Shown here in pieces: positions 34,976-46,272 of a DNA stretch of 64,000 nt. The notes under the pieces were generated by a model. That model did no database searches, had not been told where the DNA came from, and worked only from the letters and a program-made list of their open reading frames with translations. This DNA comes from Algoriphagus halophilus (GTDB lineage Bacteria; Bacteroidota; Bacteroidia; Cytophagales; Cyclobacteriaceae). The stretch is taken from assembly GCF_900129785.1 (NCBI RefSeq), contig NZ_FSRC01000001.1, positions 496,001 to 560,000 on the forward strand, given 5' to 3'. Made by a program: the position numbers and the translations under genes. Each line of letters starts with the position of its first letter. Positions within the stretch are counted from its first letter, which is position 1.

Positions 34976-36667
34976 CTACCAGCTACCTCCGCCTCCTCCT
35001 CCGAAACCACCACCAGAAGAGCCACCACCGCCGGAACTCCCGGAACTTGATGGTGAACTAACCATTGTTGATTTGGCAGAATTGATGGAGCTGGAGAAAG
35101 ATTGGGAAAAATGATTCATAGAGACCATTCTACCGGTGCTAGAACTGTACCAGGTTGGGGGAGGAATATGTAAGTTGTCAAACTTTATTGCCCACTTTTC
35201 AAAGAGCCCAAAAGCAAGGGCATAACTCATGGTACTTTCAAAATAGTTCGGATCTTCCTTTAACAACATCCGCAATTTGTTTTCCTCAGCAACTTTAATG
35301 AAAGATTTAAAACCTTTCAATTCGGATAGTATCTGCGTTCCTTCTTTATTTTTCTTGATTAAAAACTGACTCATGATCAATAAGAAGATGATAGAAATGA
35401 TAGAGGCTACAGCTGCAAGTATTCCCCAGAAAAAAAGAAAGGTTGGTGCTAAAACAAATAGGGTTAGAATCAAACCTCCTATGGTATAATTCCTCACTTT
35501 TCTGGATTTATTGACATAATATTTTTGGGCATATTCCTTCAGATTTCTCTTGGCCATATTCATGGTACTGTAAAACTTGTCCTTGAGGCTACTCACAAGT
35601 ACCTCGTCATTGTTCCCGTACTTGGAAAAGAGTCCATTAAAAAGATCTCTTTCATAGAGGGTAGCCCCTTGGTTTAGGGGTGCCAATTTGATGAGCTTCG
35701 TATCATCCTTTGCAAACCAACCTTTTTTGTCAATGTCCTCAATTTTTAAGAAGCCTTTGGACGCCCAATAGGGGATCAGCGAAATCAGGTCTGAATTGTC
35801 ACTGGAATCATCAATCAAATAGCCCACCATGGCAGGGTCCATTCCCTTCGGGGGGTAGTAGCTGGTGGTAGTGGTTACCGGATCGTCTTTTCCGTGTTTA
35901 AGCCAAATTCGGATAAATGCATAAAACACCAAGGTAAGGATCAATAGCCAACCAGATTCTGTCCAGAATGGCCAAAACGGTTTGATGACCTGAATGCTAT
36001 CCGGAGGAAGTTTTAACAATACGGTGACACTTTCTCCTCCAGCAGAAGAATAACCTTCATTGCTAACCCCTGAAAATATTCCGCCTGATAGGTTTGTTTG
36101 GAAGTCACTACTGGGCTGGGTATTACCAAACGCTCCGGAATACACAAAGGCCTGCTCTGGGCTCAGGGTCACCCCTTCAGGTAAATGGATTTTAAAATCT
36201 ATGGATTGAAAATCCGGGACCCAGTTACTCGGTTTGATGTTCCAATAAAATTGAGTAGTAGCCTCCTCATAGAGAAAAGCATTTTTCACTCTATAGTTTA
36301 TTTCATAGGTATGGGGTCCTTCCAAGGTGATGTCTGCATCTCCAATTTTGATTCTCGCAGAACCATTCAACCGCTGTTCAAAGCCCGAACTTACTTCATA
36401 TTTATAGCCTGGAACTTCAATATTGCTAAGTTTGATATTTCTTTGTTCAAGGCTTCCATCTTCTGTTCTTAGATCATAGGATAGCTGGATATCACGGTAG
36501 ATCCCATGTTTTGGAACTTCAAAATTTAGCTGGTATTTCTCTTTGACATCAAAATAGCCCTCTTTGTTAATAAAGATTTCTACCGAATAATCCGAAACCG
36601 TGAATCCCTGGGAATAGAGTTCAGCGGTACATAGAATGAAAGAAAATAGAAAAAGTATTTTTTTCAT
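34976..36667 (-). CDS. DUF2207 membrane protein with Gly-Ser-rich tail
   Basis: The 563-residue protein has a signal peptide, an extracytoplasmic beta-rich DUF2207 domain (about 20-240, starting SVEIFINKEGYFDVKEKYQL), a membrane helix near residue 240 (LLILTLVFYAFIRIW), a cytoplasmic part and a second hydrophobic pair near 395-435. It ends in a low-complexity tail of glycine and serine with a final tryptophan. Function is unknown, but the gene lies directly after a LemA gene, a pairing frequent in bacteria and thought to concern the envelope. The gap to LemA is 54 bases. Confidence 0.85.
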   Translation of the reverse strand: MKKILFLFSFILCTAELYSQGFTVSDYSVEIFINKEGYFDVKEKYQLNFEVPKHGIYRDIQLSYDLRTEDGSLEQRNIKLSNIEVPGYKYEVSSGFEQRLNGSARIKIGDADITLEGPHTYEINYRVKNAFLYEEATTQFYWNIKPSNWVPDFQSIDFKIHLPEGVTLSPEQAFVYSGAFGNTQPSSDFQTNLSGGIFSGVSNEGYSSAGGESVTVLLKLPPDSIQVIKPFWPFWTESGWLLILTLVFYAFIRIWLKHGKDDPVTTTTSYYPPKGMDPAMVGYLIDDSSDNSDLISLIPYWASKGFLKIEDIDKKGWFAKDDTKLIKLAPLNQGATLYERDLFNGLFSKYGNNDEVLVSSLKDKFYSTMNMAKRNLKEYAQKYYVNKSRKVRNYTIGGLILTLFVLAPTFLFFWGILAAVASIISIIFLLIMSQFLIKKNKEGTQILSELKGFKSFIKVAEENKLRMLLKEDPNYFESTMSYALAFGLFEKWAIKFDNLHIPPPTWYSSSTGRMVSMNHFSQSFSSSINSAKSTMVSSPSSSGSSGGGGSSGGGFGGGGGGSW

Positions 36668-36721
36668 GGCTTCAAGATATCTGAAAAAGAATTTTCTGAA
36701 ATGCTAATGGTTACCAGTAGC

Positions 36722-37285
36722 TTACTTTGAAAAGTCTACTTTTACGTTCTCACGGCTTTCTGCTTCCGCCTCGAAATAATCAAAATGTTGGTAACTGAAA
36801 ATACCGGCAAACAACACACCCGGAAAACTTTCTCCATAGGTATTGTTCTCCCTTACAGTGCCGTTGAAATACCTTCTAGCTCGCTCTAGATTTTCTTCAA
36901 TTTCATTGAGTTTATCCTGGAGTTGAAGGAAGTTGGTATTCGCTTTTAAATCCGGATAGGCTTCACTCAATGCAAAAATACTTCTCAGGGTTTTCTGAAG
37001 TTGATTTTCAGCTTCAATTTGCTGATTGATGTCTCCGGATGGAACTGCCATGGCGGCATTTCTTGCCTGGATTACTTTTTCTAAGGTTTCCTGCTCATGA
37101 GCCGCATAGCCTTTGACGGTTTCCACCAAATTGGGAATCAGATCATACCTTCTTTTCAAGGCCACATCAATATTGCTCCAAGCATCTTTGACGGTGTTTT
37201 TGTTTCGGACGAAGCGGTTAAAAATACTTACCAGCATGAAGCCGATAGCCAATGCAACAGCTAAAATTATGAGTAGAGGAGACAT
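36722..37285 (-). CDS. lemA: LemA family protein
   Basis: The 187-residue protein has one N-terminal membrane helix (LLIILAVALAIGFMLV) and a four-helix LemA domain. Landmarks are NTVKDAWSNIDVALKRRYDLIPNLV, FLQLQDKLNEIEENLERARRYFN and GVLFAGIFSYQHFDYFEAE. The family is widespread, of uncertain molecular function, and is linked to envelope processes. It is the first gene of a two-gene unit with the DUF2207 protein downstream. Confidence 0.92.
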   Translation of the reverse strand: MSPLLIILAVALAIGFMLVSIFNRFVRNKNTVKDAWSNIDVALKRRYDLIPNLVETVKGYAAHEQETLEKVIQARNAAMAVPSGDINQQIEAENQLQKTLRSIFALSEAYPDLKANTNFLQLQDKLNEIEENLERARRYFNGTVRENNTYGESFPGVLFAGIFSYQHFDYFEAEAESRENVKVDFSK

Positions 37286-37576
37286 AACTAATTGTTAAAG
37301 GTAAAACAAGTCAAAAGAATCTGATTGATACTAATTTCTATTAAAACATCATCCGTTGAAAATACTATCTTTTTCTACTAATCTCAAAATAAAGTGCTTA
37401 CCGTGCATTTAATTGTGTTTGAAATTCCAGTGTGGGCCATTAAGATTTGGGCGTCGAACTCCCTTTGAATTAAGATCAATGATTTTTGTCAGGTACATGG
37501 TTTGAAGCCTCTGTTTTTGTTCTTTTTTCACTAAATTACTTACGGTCCATTTACCTATTGAGTAAGTGAAATACCC
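37286..37576. other. Intergenic region between divergent lemA and katG
   Basis: The 381 bases between the lemA and katG starts hold no credible ORF. The region is AT-rich, with no repeat array or RNA gene that I can see. Its only distinct element is the palindrome at 37575-37593, annotated separately. It must contain divergent promoters for both genes, but no convincing -33/-7 pair is visible. Confidence 0.6.
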
Positions 37577-37593
37577 ATAGTTATTATCTATGG
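37575..37593. promoter_or_regulatory. OxyR-like palindrome upstream of katG
   Basis: CCATAG, seven bases (TTATTAT), then CTATGG form a perfect inverted repeat 74 bases before the katG start. The core at 37577-37591 fits the ATAGnTnnnAnCTAT half-operator described for OxyR. A catalase-peroxidase gene is a classic OxyR target. Only one full half-operator is obvious; the adjacent tandem site expected for a tetramer is degenerate. No oxyR gene is in the window. Confidence 0.5.
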
Positions 37594-37648
37594 AAATTTA
37601 AATTATATAAATAAAATTTTTGATAACTTAGCTGATCTAAGTAAATAA

Positions 37649-39919
<2,271 letters not shown>

Positions 39920-39951
39920 AACAAGCGTGTTGATTGATTCACTTAAAAGTG

Positions 39952-39979
39952 GGGCGGACGTTTGACGTTCGCCCTTTTT
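39952..39979 (+). terminator. katG terminator
   Basis: GGGCGGACG (39952-39960) pairs with CGTTCGCCC (39966-39974), with one G-T wobble and a five-base loop, followed by TTTTT. It is a clear rho-independent terminator, shared with the end of the convergent deacetylase gene. Confidence 0.75.
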
Positions 39980-40799
39980 AATTAGTGAGTTTTTTGGAAT
40001 AATCTGGGCTCAATTGGATCATTGCCTGTTCAAAATCCACATATTCTTCCAGACCTCTCATGGAGATCACTTGGAAATCATGTTCTTTCAGGTAATCCAA
40101 GTATTCCTGAAATAAATCTATGGGAGTATTCACCCAGGGATGTTCTATATCTGGTACGCCATGGATGGTGAGCACAACGATTTGACCATTTTTGGCTTGT
40201 TCAAGAGCTTGAATAATTTCCGTCTTATTGGATTCCTCCGTTGCCCAACTTGGAATTAAATAGGGATGATCTGTTAATGGATCATAGGCTCTACTTCCCC
40301 CAGCCCTGGCAAAGTGATAATTCCTTTCTTTCAAATACTTCAAGGCTTTTTCATTGAGTCCATATCCTGGATAGGCAAAATTAGTAATCGTTTGAATTTC
40401 CAACGAATCGCTTTTATGCTCTACATAAGCGAGCTGCGCATCGAACTCCTCTTGTGTCAATTTGCTGACATTGGCATGGGTATGTGTATGGTTACCAATT
40501 TCAAATCCTAGTTGGTCCAAGGCCTGAATTTGTCTCCAATTCATGTAAAGTGTATTGTCTTTGGAATTGGGAGGGAATTCGCAGACAAAAAAAGTACCTT
40601 CAAATCCATACTGTTTTAACAGGGGGGCTACCACCGAATAATGACTTGCAGGTGCATCATCAAAAGTGAGGATGACCAATTTATCCGGAATAGGCTTTTT
40701 TAAGATTTGTGCATCAAGAGAAAATAAGCCACACCCAAAGAATAGGAAGGTTAGGAACAAAGGTTTTGAACTGATGGTCATTTGATACAAAGCAAGCAT
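39978..40799 (-). CDS. Exported polysaccharide deacetylase (NodB/CE4 type)
   Basis: The protein of up to 273 residues has a signal peptide (FLTFLFFGCGLFSLDAQ). NodB motif 1 is LTFDDAPASHYS with two aspartates, and motif 2 is IGNHTHTHANVS with the H-x3-H zinc pair; later FAYPGYGLNEKAL is motif 3. It removes N- or O-acetyl groups from a cell-wall or extracellular glycan in the periplasm. The first ATG at 40799 directly abuts the GntP gene stop; the ATG at 40781 is an equally good start. It is probably co-transcribed with the upstream GntP permease gene. Confidence 0.88.
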   Translation of the reverse strand: MLALYQMTISSKPLFLTFLFFGCGLFSLDAQILKKPIPDKLVILTFDDAPASHYSVVAPLLKQYGFEGTFFVCEFPPNSKDNTLYMNWRQIQALDQLGFEIGNHTHTHANVSKLTQEEFDAQLAYVEHKSDSLEIQTITNFAYPGYGLNEKALKYLKERNYHFARAGGSRAYDPLTDHPYLIPSWATEESNKTEIIQALEQAKNGQIVVLTIHGVPDIEHPWVNTPIDLFQEYLDYLKEHDFQVISMRGLEEYVDFEQAMIQLSPDYSKKLTN

Positions 40800-40801
40800 C
40801 C

Positions 40802-42133
40802 TTAAGTTACAAACAATGAGATCAAATAGATCATTGAAATTGCGGTGATGGACATGATGAATGTACCGAGACTATGGGATTGATTTCCCTGTTTAATGGA
40901 CAAGCCCGAAAGTTGGGTGACCGCCCAGAAAAAACTATCATTCGCATGGGAAACTGCCATAGCTCCTGCTCCCGTTGCCAATACTGCAAAAACCCTCATC
41001 GTTTCGGAATCTAATCCTAAAGTACCTAGAAGTGGAGCGATGATGGAAGCAGTGGTAATCATGGCTACAGTGGAGGAACCTTGGGCTGTTTTCAAGGAAA
41101 ATGCAATCAGAAATGGTAAGAATATCCCCCAGCTTGCGCCACTTAAACTGGAGCTTACCAAATCTCCAATTCCTGAATTTTGAAGCATTTTTCCAAAAAC
41201 CCCACCGGCCCCTGTGATCAAAATAACTGGGGCAGCGATCAATATGGCCTCTCCAATCCAACCACTTGAACTGAGTAATTTCTTGTCGTATTTAGCGGGC
41301 AATGTAAAGGATAAGAAAGTTCCTAATAGCAACGCGATTACTGGACTTCCCAAAAATAGGATGATGTCAGTGAAGAGATTGTCTCCAAAAGGCTGGGTTG
41401 GGTATTTGGCGATAGAAGCCATCACGATCAGCACCAAGGGAATAATTATTGGTAAGAAAGATTTAAAAGCGGTAGGAGTGTTCTTTAATTCATTTTCAGG
41501 ATTAGAAACCGCAAACTTTGGTTCCAGGGGAAATTTTGAGACTACCTTTTTCACAAATAGATAACTAGGGATCAAAGTGATCAAACTGACAATAAAGCCC
41601 CAGAAAATCACCATGCCTAAGTCTGCTTCATAAATACCAGCGGTGGCAATAGGTCCTGGAGTAGGAGGGACTAAGGAATGCGAGGCGGTAGCACCCAAAG
41701 CCAATGCGATCGTAGTGGCAGCATAGGGAACTTTCCCCTTCAGAGAAAGAGATTTGCTGATGGGATTCATCATGATAAAGGTACTGTCTCCAAAAACAGG
41801 AATTGACAGAATATATCCACTAAACATCATGGCAGAGATCACCCTTTTCTCTCCAATCCATGATAAAATCTTTTGAGCGATTACTAATGCACCTCCTGTT
41901 TTCTCCAAAAATGTACCGATCATGACACCTAAAAGAATCAACAGGCCTATACTTCCCAAAACCCCACCGAATCCATCAGAAATGGATTTTAAAATGAGGT
42001 CAGTAGACATTCCTGATAATAATCCATAAAAAATGGCTCCCACGAATAATGCAAGAAAAGGATGAATGTCAAATTTGACGATGGCCACCATAATAAAAGC
42101 CAAGGCCACCAGAATAATCAGGAGGGTAATCAT
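40802..42133 (-). CDS. GntP-family gluconate/organic-acid permease
   Basis: The 443-residue, 12-14-helix proton symporter belongs to the GntP family. Signature pieces are FDIHPFLALFVGAIFYGLLSGM near the start, LVPPTPGPIATAGI in the middle and AVSHANDSFFWAV near the end. Family members import gluconate, fructuronate, glycerate or related hydroxy-acids. There is no sugar-acid kinase beside it. The downstream polysaccharide deacetylase gene starts immediately after its stop, so the two probably share a transcript. Confidence 0.9.
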   Translation of the reverse strand: MITLLIILVALAFIMVAIVKFDIHPFLALFVGAIFYGLLSGMSTDLILKSISDGFGGVLGSIGLLILLGVMIGTFLEKTGGALVIAQKILSWIGEKRVISAMMFSGYILSIPVFGDSTFIMMNPISKSLSLKGKVPYAATTIALALGATASHSLVPPTPGPIATAGIYEADLGMVIFWGFIVSLITLIPSYLFVKKVVSKFPLEPKFAVSNPENELKNTPTAFKSFLPIIIPLVLIVMASIAKYPTQPFGDNLFTDIILFLGSPVIALLLGTFLSFTLPAKYDKKLLSSSGWIGEAILIAAPVILITGAGGVFGKMLQNSGIGDLVSSSLSGASWGIFLPFLIAFSLKTAQGSSTVAMITTASIIAPLLGTLGLDSETMRVFAVLATGAGAMAVSHANDSFFWAVTQLSGLSIKQGNQSHSLGTFIMSITAISMIYLISLFVT

Positions 42134-42320
42134 GTTTTACTGGGTTAATTTTGGGTTGATGGTAATTATTACCAAAGGTTTAACCTAAAAATTAACTAAA
42201 AATGCCCAATAAAAAATGCCGATCATGTATTTAGTGTGGGATCAAGTTGAATTCTCTAAAAAATAGTAGGAAAGGAAGCGCTTTTATTGGGAGTCGGAGG
42301 TAAACTGGGCAATTTTTCTA

Positions 42321-42328
42321 TATTTTTG
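42321..42328 (+). promoter_or_regulatory. Candidate -7 box for GH20 gene
   Basis: TATTTTTG matches TAnnTTTG and lies 46 bases before the ATG of the GH20 lipoprotein gene. No convincing -33 element is seen at the right spacing. Confidence 0.3.
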
Positions 42329-42373
42329 TTTCTTGAAATGAAAAACTTTTTCCCTTTAATAAATAAACCCTAA

Positions 42374-44410
42374 ATGAAGTTTACCAGATTAATCCACCTA
42401 TTTCTCCTACTGGCAGCGGTTGCTGCCTGTCAACCAAAACTCAATACTGAGGCAAATTTCAATCTTCTTCCCATTCCTGCCCGTGCAGATTTCAATGGAG
42501 CTTCCTCGATAGATCCATCATCCATCAGAGGGGATTTGGAAAAAGCGAAAAATGAATTTACATCAGGAGGGAAACTAGAGGCTGTTGATGCCGGTTCGAT
42601 TGAATTGGTATTGAATTCTTCATTGAATTTGAAGCATGAAGGGTATCAACTTTCGATCACTTCCAATGATGTTCTTATTCAATCCAACTCGGAGGCAGGT
42701 TTATGGTATGGGTTGATGACCTTGGATCAGATCACCCAAGATTCGGAGGACCAGGAAGCCTATCTGCCTAGGGTGGAAATCTTGGATGAACCAGCCTTGG
42801 CCTATCGGGCCATCCAGCTGGATGTCAAACATCATTTGGAACAGAAAGAGTATTACTATGAATTGATGGATAGGCTGGCCGCTTTAAAAATCAATGGGAT
42901 CATCATTGAAATAGAGGATAAATTAGGGTATGAACTTCAACCGGTTGTCGCCTCTTCTGATGCCTTTTCCATTGCGGAATGGAAAGCAATTTCAGATTAT
43001 GCCATGGCCAGAAATATACGGATCTCACCTCTGGTCCAAGGTTTGGGACATGCTTCCTTTATTTTGAAACATCCTGAATACGAGGAGTTAAGAGATGATC
43101 CTGCCAGCGATTGGGCCTTCAACCCCTTGAATGAAAAAACGTATGAGGTACAATTTGATTTATACACTGATGCGTTGAAAGCATTTCCCCATGCCACCTA
43201 TTTACACGTGGGTGGAGATGAAGTACATACTACCGGAAGGAATAGTGGAAAGTCTCCACTTGAGCTTCAGCTTATTTGGTTGAATAAAGTAAGTAAGTAC
43301 GCAGAGGACAGAGGTTTGACCCCGATTTTTTGGGATGATATGCCATTGAAAAATGCAGGTGTATATAGTTCAATTTATAATTCAAACCTTACCGCAGCCC
43401 AAGTGGATAGTATTTGGGCAAAGAATGAAATCAACCTAAATAAGTTTGTGGATTTATTCCCAAAAAATTGCGTGTACATGCGTTGGAATTACAGCATGCC
43501 TGAGTCGCCGGGAAATGATCAAGCCATGAAGTGGTTTACTGAAAATGGATTCAAGGTAATGGGGGCGACCGCAGGTCAAACCCGATGGAATTTAATGCCA
43601 TTGGAAAATAGCAATACCGCGAACATTCGTGATTTTGCTTTAAGCTCCATCGACAATGAAGCAGATGGGTTACTATTGACCTTATGGGATGACGACTCCC
43701 CGTTATTTGAACTCTATCAACGAGGGATTGCGACGTTTGCAGAATACACCTGGTCTGGAGAGAAAAGATCAGAAGATCAACTGCATACTGCTTTTAGACA
43801 GCGAATGTTTGGACCCAAATTGGCCTCCGGGGAATTTGCTTTTGTAGAAAGCCTGGAAGGTCCCGTGGCCTTTTGGAAGAATGCCTTATTGGATGGGAAA
43901 GACCGGAACAGATTGAGGAGAATAGAAGATCCTATACAGGAAGCAGTGATCGAATTACCAGACTTGGATACCCCTGGAACATGGACAGAAAAGTATCAAG
44001 AGAGAGTTTCTAAAGCAGCCGAGAATCTTGAAATTGTGGAGGAGGTATTATCCAAAATAGAGGCTTCCAAAAAAGCAGCAAAAAGGAATCAATACAACTT
44101 AGAGGCTTATGAACAAGTAGCAAAAGCAGTTCAATTTACCAATCAGGCCTTGATCACCTTGGCGAAATTAGACCATCCCAGTGGAGAGGAGCGAGCTATT
44201 GCAAAGGCAGAATTAGCAGGAATGGAAGCGCAATGGAATTCCATTGAGTCAGAACTGGAAAAGGTATACGGCAAAACCAGAGCATTGAATAAACCGGATG
44301 ACTACGTTTTGGACCAGGATCATCATGTGCATTTGGCGAATCAAGCCAAGAGATTTTCGGATTGGCAGTTTTACGTAGAAGATTTATTTTTAGAAAAGAT
44401 AAAAGAATAG
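42374..44410 (+). CDS. GH20 beta-N-acetylhexosaminidase-like lipoprotein
   Basis: The 678-residue lipoprotein (lipobox C19, AAVAAC) has a GH20 N-terminal beta-alpha domain (about 25-135), then a TIM barrel starting AYRAIQLDVKHH. The catalytic pair is D282-E283 in HVGGDEVHTT; in GH20 enzymes the Glu is the acid/base and the Asp orients the substrate acetamide. The C-terminal 150 residues form a helical, charged extension with coiled-coil character. It likely removes terminal N-acetylhexosamine from chitin, peptidoglycan or glycoprotein fragments at the cell surface. The barrel diverges from well-known members, so a different substrate is possible. Confidence 0.8.
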   Translation: MKFTRLIHLFLLLAAVAACQPKLNTEANFNLLPIPARADFNGASSIDPSSIRGDLEKAKNEFTSGGKLEAVDAGSIELVLNSSLNLKHEGYQLSITSNDVLIQSNSEAGLWYGLMTLDQITQDSEDQEAYLPRVEILDEPALAYRAIQLDVKHHLEQKEYYYELMDRLAALKINGIIIEIEDKLGYELQPVVASSDAFSIAEWKAISDYAMARNIRISPLVQGLGHASFILKHPEYEELRDDPASDWAFNPLNEKTYEVQFDLYTDALKAFPHATYLHVGGDEVHTTGRNSGKSPLELQLIWLNKVSKYAEDRGLTPIFWDDMPLKNAGVYSSIYNSNLTAAQVDSIWAKNEINLNKFVDLFPKNCVYMRWNYSMPESPGNDQAMKWFTENGFKVMGATAGQTRWNLMPLENSNTANIRDFALSSIDNEADGLLLTLWDDDSPLFELYQRGIATFAEYTWSGEKRSEDQLHTAFRQRMFGPKLASGEFAFVESLEGPVAFWKNALLDGKDRNRLRRIEDPIQEAVIELPDLDTPGTWTEKYQERVSKAAENLEIVEEVLSKIEASKKAAKRNQYNLEAYEQVAKAVQFTNQALITLAKLDHPSGEERAIAKAELAGMEAQWNSIESELEKVYGKTRALNKPDDYVLDQDHHVHLANQAKRFSDWQFYVEDLFLEKIKE

Positions 44411-44483
44411 TTTTTGGAAGACTTTGATGGAGCGTTATCTTCACAGGCTTAATGAGGAATTTCAAATTTGATTAGTTAATAGG

Positions 44484-45359
44484 ATGGCTTCAGGATTATT
44501 TGCTTTACTGGACGATATAGCCACTTTGATGGACGATGTCTCGGTGATGAGTAAAGTTGCTGCGAAAAAAACGGCAGGAATTTTAGGGGATGATTTGGCT
44601 GTAAATGCAGAGAAGGCCTCTGGTTTTGTCTCCGATCGTGAGCTTCCGGTTTTATGGGCTATTACCAAAGGTTCCCTTCTGAACAAACTGATTATTCTTC
44701 CTGTAGCCTTTTTATTAAGTGCCTTCGTTCCCATTGCCGTTACCGTCATTCTGGTGATCGGAGGTGTTTACCTGGCTTTTGAAGGAGCTGAAAAAATCTA
44801 TGAATATTTGATGCCTCATCAACACAATAAAGAGGTTTCTTTAGCGGAAAATCTGACAGAAGAAGAAATACTGAAACATGAAAAGGAGAAAATTAAATCT
44901 GCCATCGTCACTGACTTTATTCTCTCTGTAGAAATCATCATCATAGCCTTGGGTACAGTAGTGGGGGAACCCATTTTAAACCAAATTATAGTGGTGTCTA
45001 TCATTGCATTAATTGCTACAGTAGGAGTTTATGGGATTGTGGCACTGATTGTAAGAATGGATGAATTTGGTTATAAATTAATCGCTTTGAATGAGGAGGA
45101 GAATAGTTTCTCCGATAAAGTGGGGAAGGTATTGGTCAATGCTTTGCCTAAGGTGATAAAAAGTATGGGAGTGATTGGCACGATTGCCTTGATCTTGGTT
45201 TCAGGGGGGATTTTCGTTCATAACATTGACTATTTTCACCATTTACTACCAACTTGGCCTTCGATCATCAAAGAGATTCTTATTGGCTTAATCATAGGTT
45301 TTGTGGCACTTGGAATAGTTGAAACAGCACTTAAGTTGTTTAAAAAGAAAGCACATTAA
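44484..45359 (+). CDS. DUF808 (YedI-like) inner-membrane protein
   Basis: The 291-residue protein begins MASGLFALLDDIATLMDD and continues with VAAKKTAGILGDDLAVNA and GFVSDRELPVLWAITKGS, the conserved N-terminal block of DUF808. About six hydrophobic segments follow. Function is unknown; relatives have been discussed as transporters or toxin-sensitivity proteins without firm assignment. It lies 73 bases after the GH20 gene on the same strand and is closed by a strong hairpin. Confidence 0.87.
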   Translation: MASGLFALLDDIATLMDDVSVMSKVAAKKTAGILGDDLAVNAEKASGFVSDRELPVLWAITKGSLLNKLIILPVAFLLSAFVPIAVTVILVIGGVYLAFEGAEKIYEYLMPHQHNKEVSLAENLTEEEILKHEKEKIKSAIVTDFILSVEIIIIALGTVVGEPILNQIIVVSIIALIATVGVYGIVALIVRMDEFGYKLIALNEEENSFSDKVGKVLVNALPKVIKSMGVIGTIALILVSGGIFVHNIDYFHHLLPTWPSIIKEILIGLIIGFVALGIVETALKLFKKKAH

Positions 45360-45392
45360 CAATCAAGGCTCCTTTCCGGAGCCTTGATTGTT
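45358..45392. terminator. Strong terminator hairpin between convergent DUF808 and thioesterase genes
   Basis: A 12-bp perfect stem, AATCAAGGCTCC (45361-45372) with GGAGCCTTGATT (45378-45389), extended by three more pairs and with a TTTCC loop, is followed by TTTTATTATT on the plus strand. Confidence 0.8.
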
Positions 45393-45395
45393 TTA

Positions 45396-45872
45396 TTATT
45401 CATTAAAGAAGGGGCGCATTTCATTATGAATGGTTTCCCTCAGCGTTTTTAACCTAGTCGCATATTCTTCCAATTTCTTTTCTTGATCGGTCTGTGGTAC
45501 CCAGGGCTTGACTTTTTTAGGGTTTCCATGTTCATCTACCGAAACAAAAATGATAATACAATGCGTCTTTTTTTCAAACTCATGTACTGAGAAATCACGG
45601 GAATAAATTTCCACCATAATATGAATACTGGAATTACCAGTATGGATTACAGCAGCATCCACCTTAATGACTTCTCCTATATTGATTGGCTTATAGAATC
45701 TAATTCCTCCCACATAAACAGTGACACAATAGGTCTCTGCCCAGGTTCTGGCACAGGTATATGCGGCTTGGTCAATCCACTTCATCACCATTCCCCCATG
45801 CACTTTCCCTCCAAAATTCACGTCGGAAGGTTCGCTGATAAACTGGAATGAGGTTTTATGTAAGTTTTCCAT
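45396..45872 (-). CDS. Hotdog-fold acyl-CoA thioesterase
   Basis: The 158-residue cytoplasmic thioesterase hydrolyses acyl-CoA. The hotdog signature VNFGGKVHGGMVMKWIDQAAYTCAR at about residues 18-42 contains the conserved helix and N/HGG region, and KPINIGEVIKVDAAVIHTG forms the next strands, as in YciA/BFIT-like enzymes. Its ATG overlaps by one base the TGA of the upstream small membrane-protein gene, indicating translational coupling. Chain-length preference is not visible. Confidence 0.9.
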   Translation of the reverse strand: MENLHKTSFQFISEPSDVNFGGKVHGGMVMKWIDQAAYTCARTWAETYCVTVYVGGIRFYKPINIGEVIKVDAAVIHTGNSSIHIMVEIYSRDFSVHEFEKKTHCIIIFVSVDEHGNPKKVKPWVPQTDQEKKLEEYATRLKTLRETIHNEMRPFFNE

Positions 45873-46258
45873 CAGGTTTGGTTTAAAGGATGTGTAAATA
45901 CAATTAGGCCAAAAATTATCGCAAATACAGTATAAGCCGCTGTAAAAATTAAGATAGGGATTGAATCCATCTCCTTAGTAGCGTACTTAATTAAAGCCAA
46001 AGCACCAATCGCGAAGTGACTGAAATTACCTATCGCAATAGGTCTATTGTAAATTCCGCCAATCGTGCTGCCTTTGACCATCCAGTTGACCATGGCAAAA
46101 CCAAAATACAGTGCCCCCATGACTTGCAAAAAAAGAAAAGATGCTGCCTGGAGATTCAGGAATAAGGAGATTTCCTGAGGAAAGAAGCTTAAAGAAATAC
46201 CAAGTATTCCTAAAAACACTGCACTGGAGGAGAGAACTATTTTTGTGTTGATTTTCAT
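45872..46258 (-). CDS. Hypothetical four-helix membrane protein
   Basis: The 128-residue protein has four hydrophobic segments, roughly residues 8-28, 40-62, 76-92 and 98-122. The opening MKINTKIVLSSSAVFLGILG and the FLQVMGALYFGFAMVNWMVKG stretch are seen in many uncharacterised Bacteroidota membrane proteins. I cannot assign a function. It is coupled by TGATG to the thioesterase gene and follows the TMEM175-like channel gene by 14 bases, so the three genes form one unit. Confidence 0.7.
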   Translation of the reverse strand: MKINTKIVLSSSAVFLGILGISLSFFPQEISLFLNLQAASFLFLQVMGALYFGFAMVNWMVKGSTIGGIYNRPIAIGNFSHFAIGALALIKYATKEMDSIPILIFTAAYTVFAIIFGLIVFTHPLNQT

Positions 46259-46272
46259 TGAATTCTATGCTT

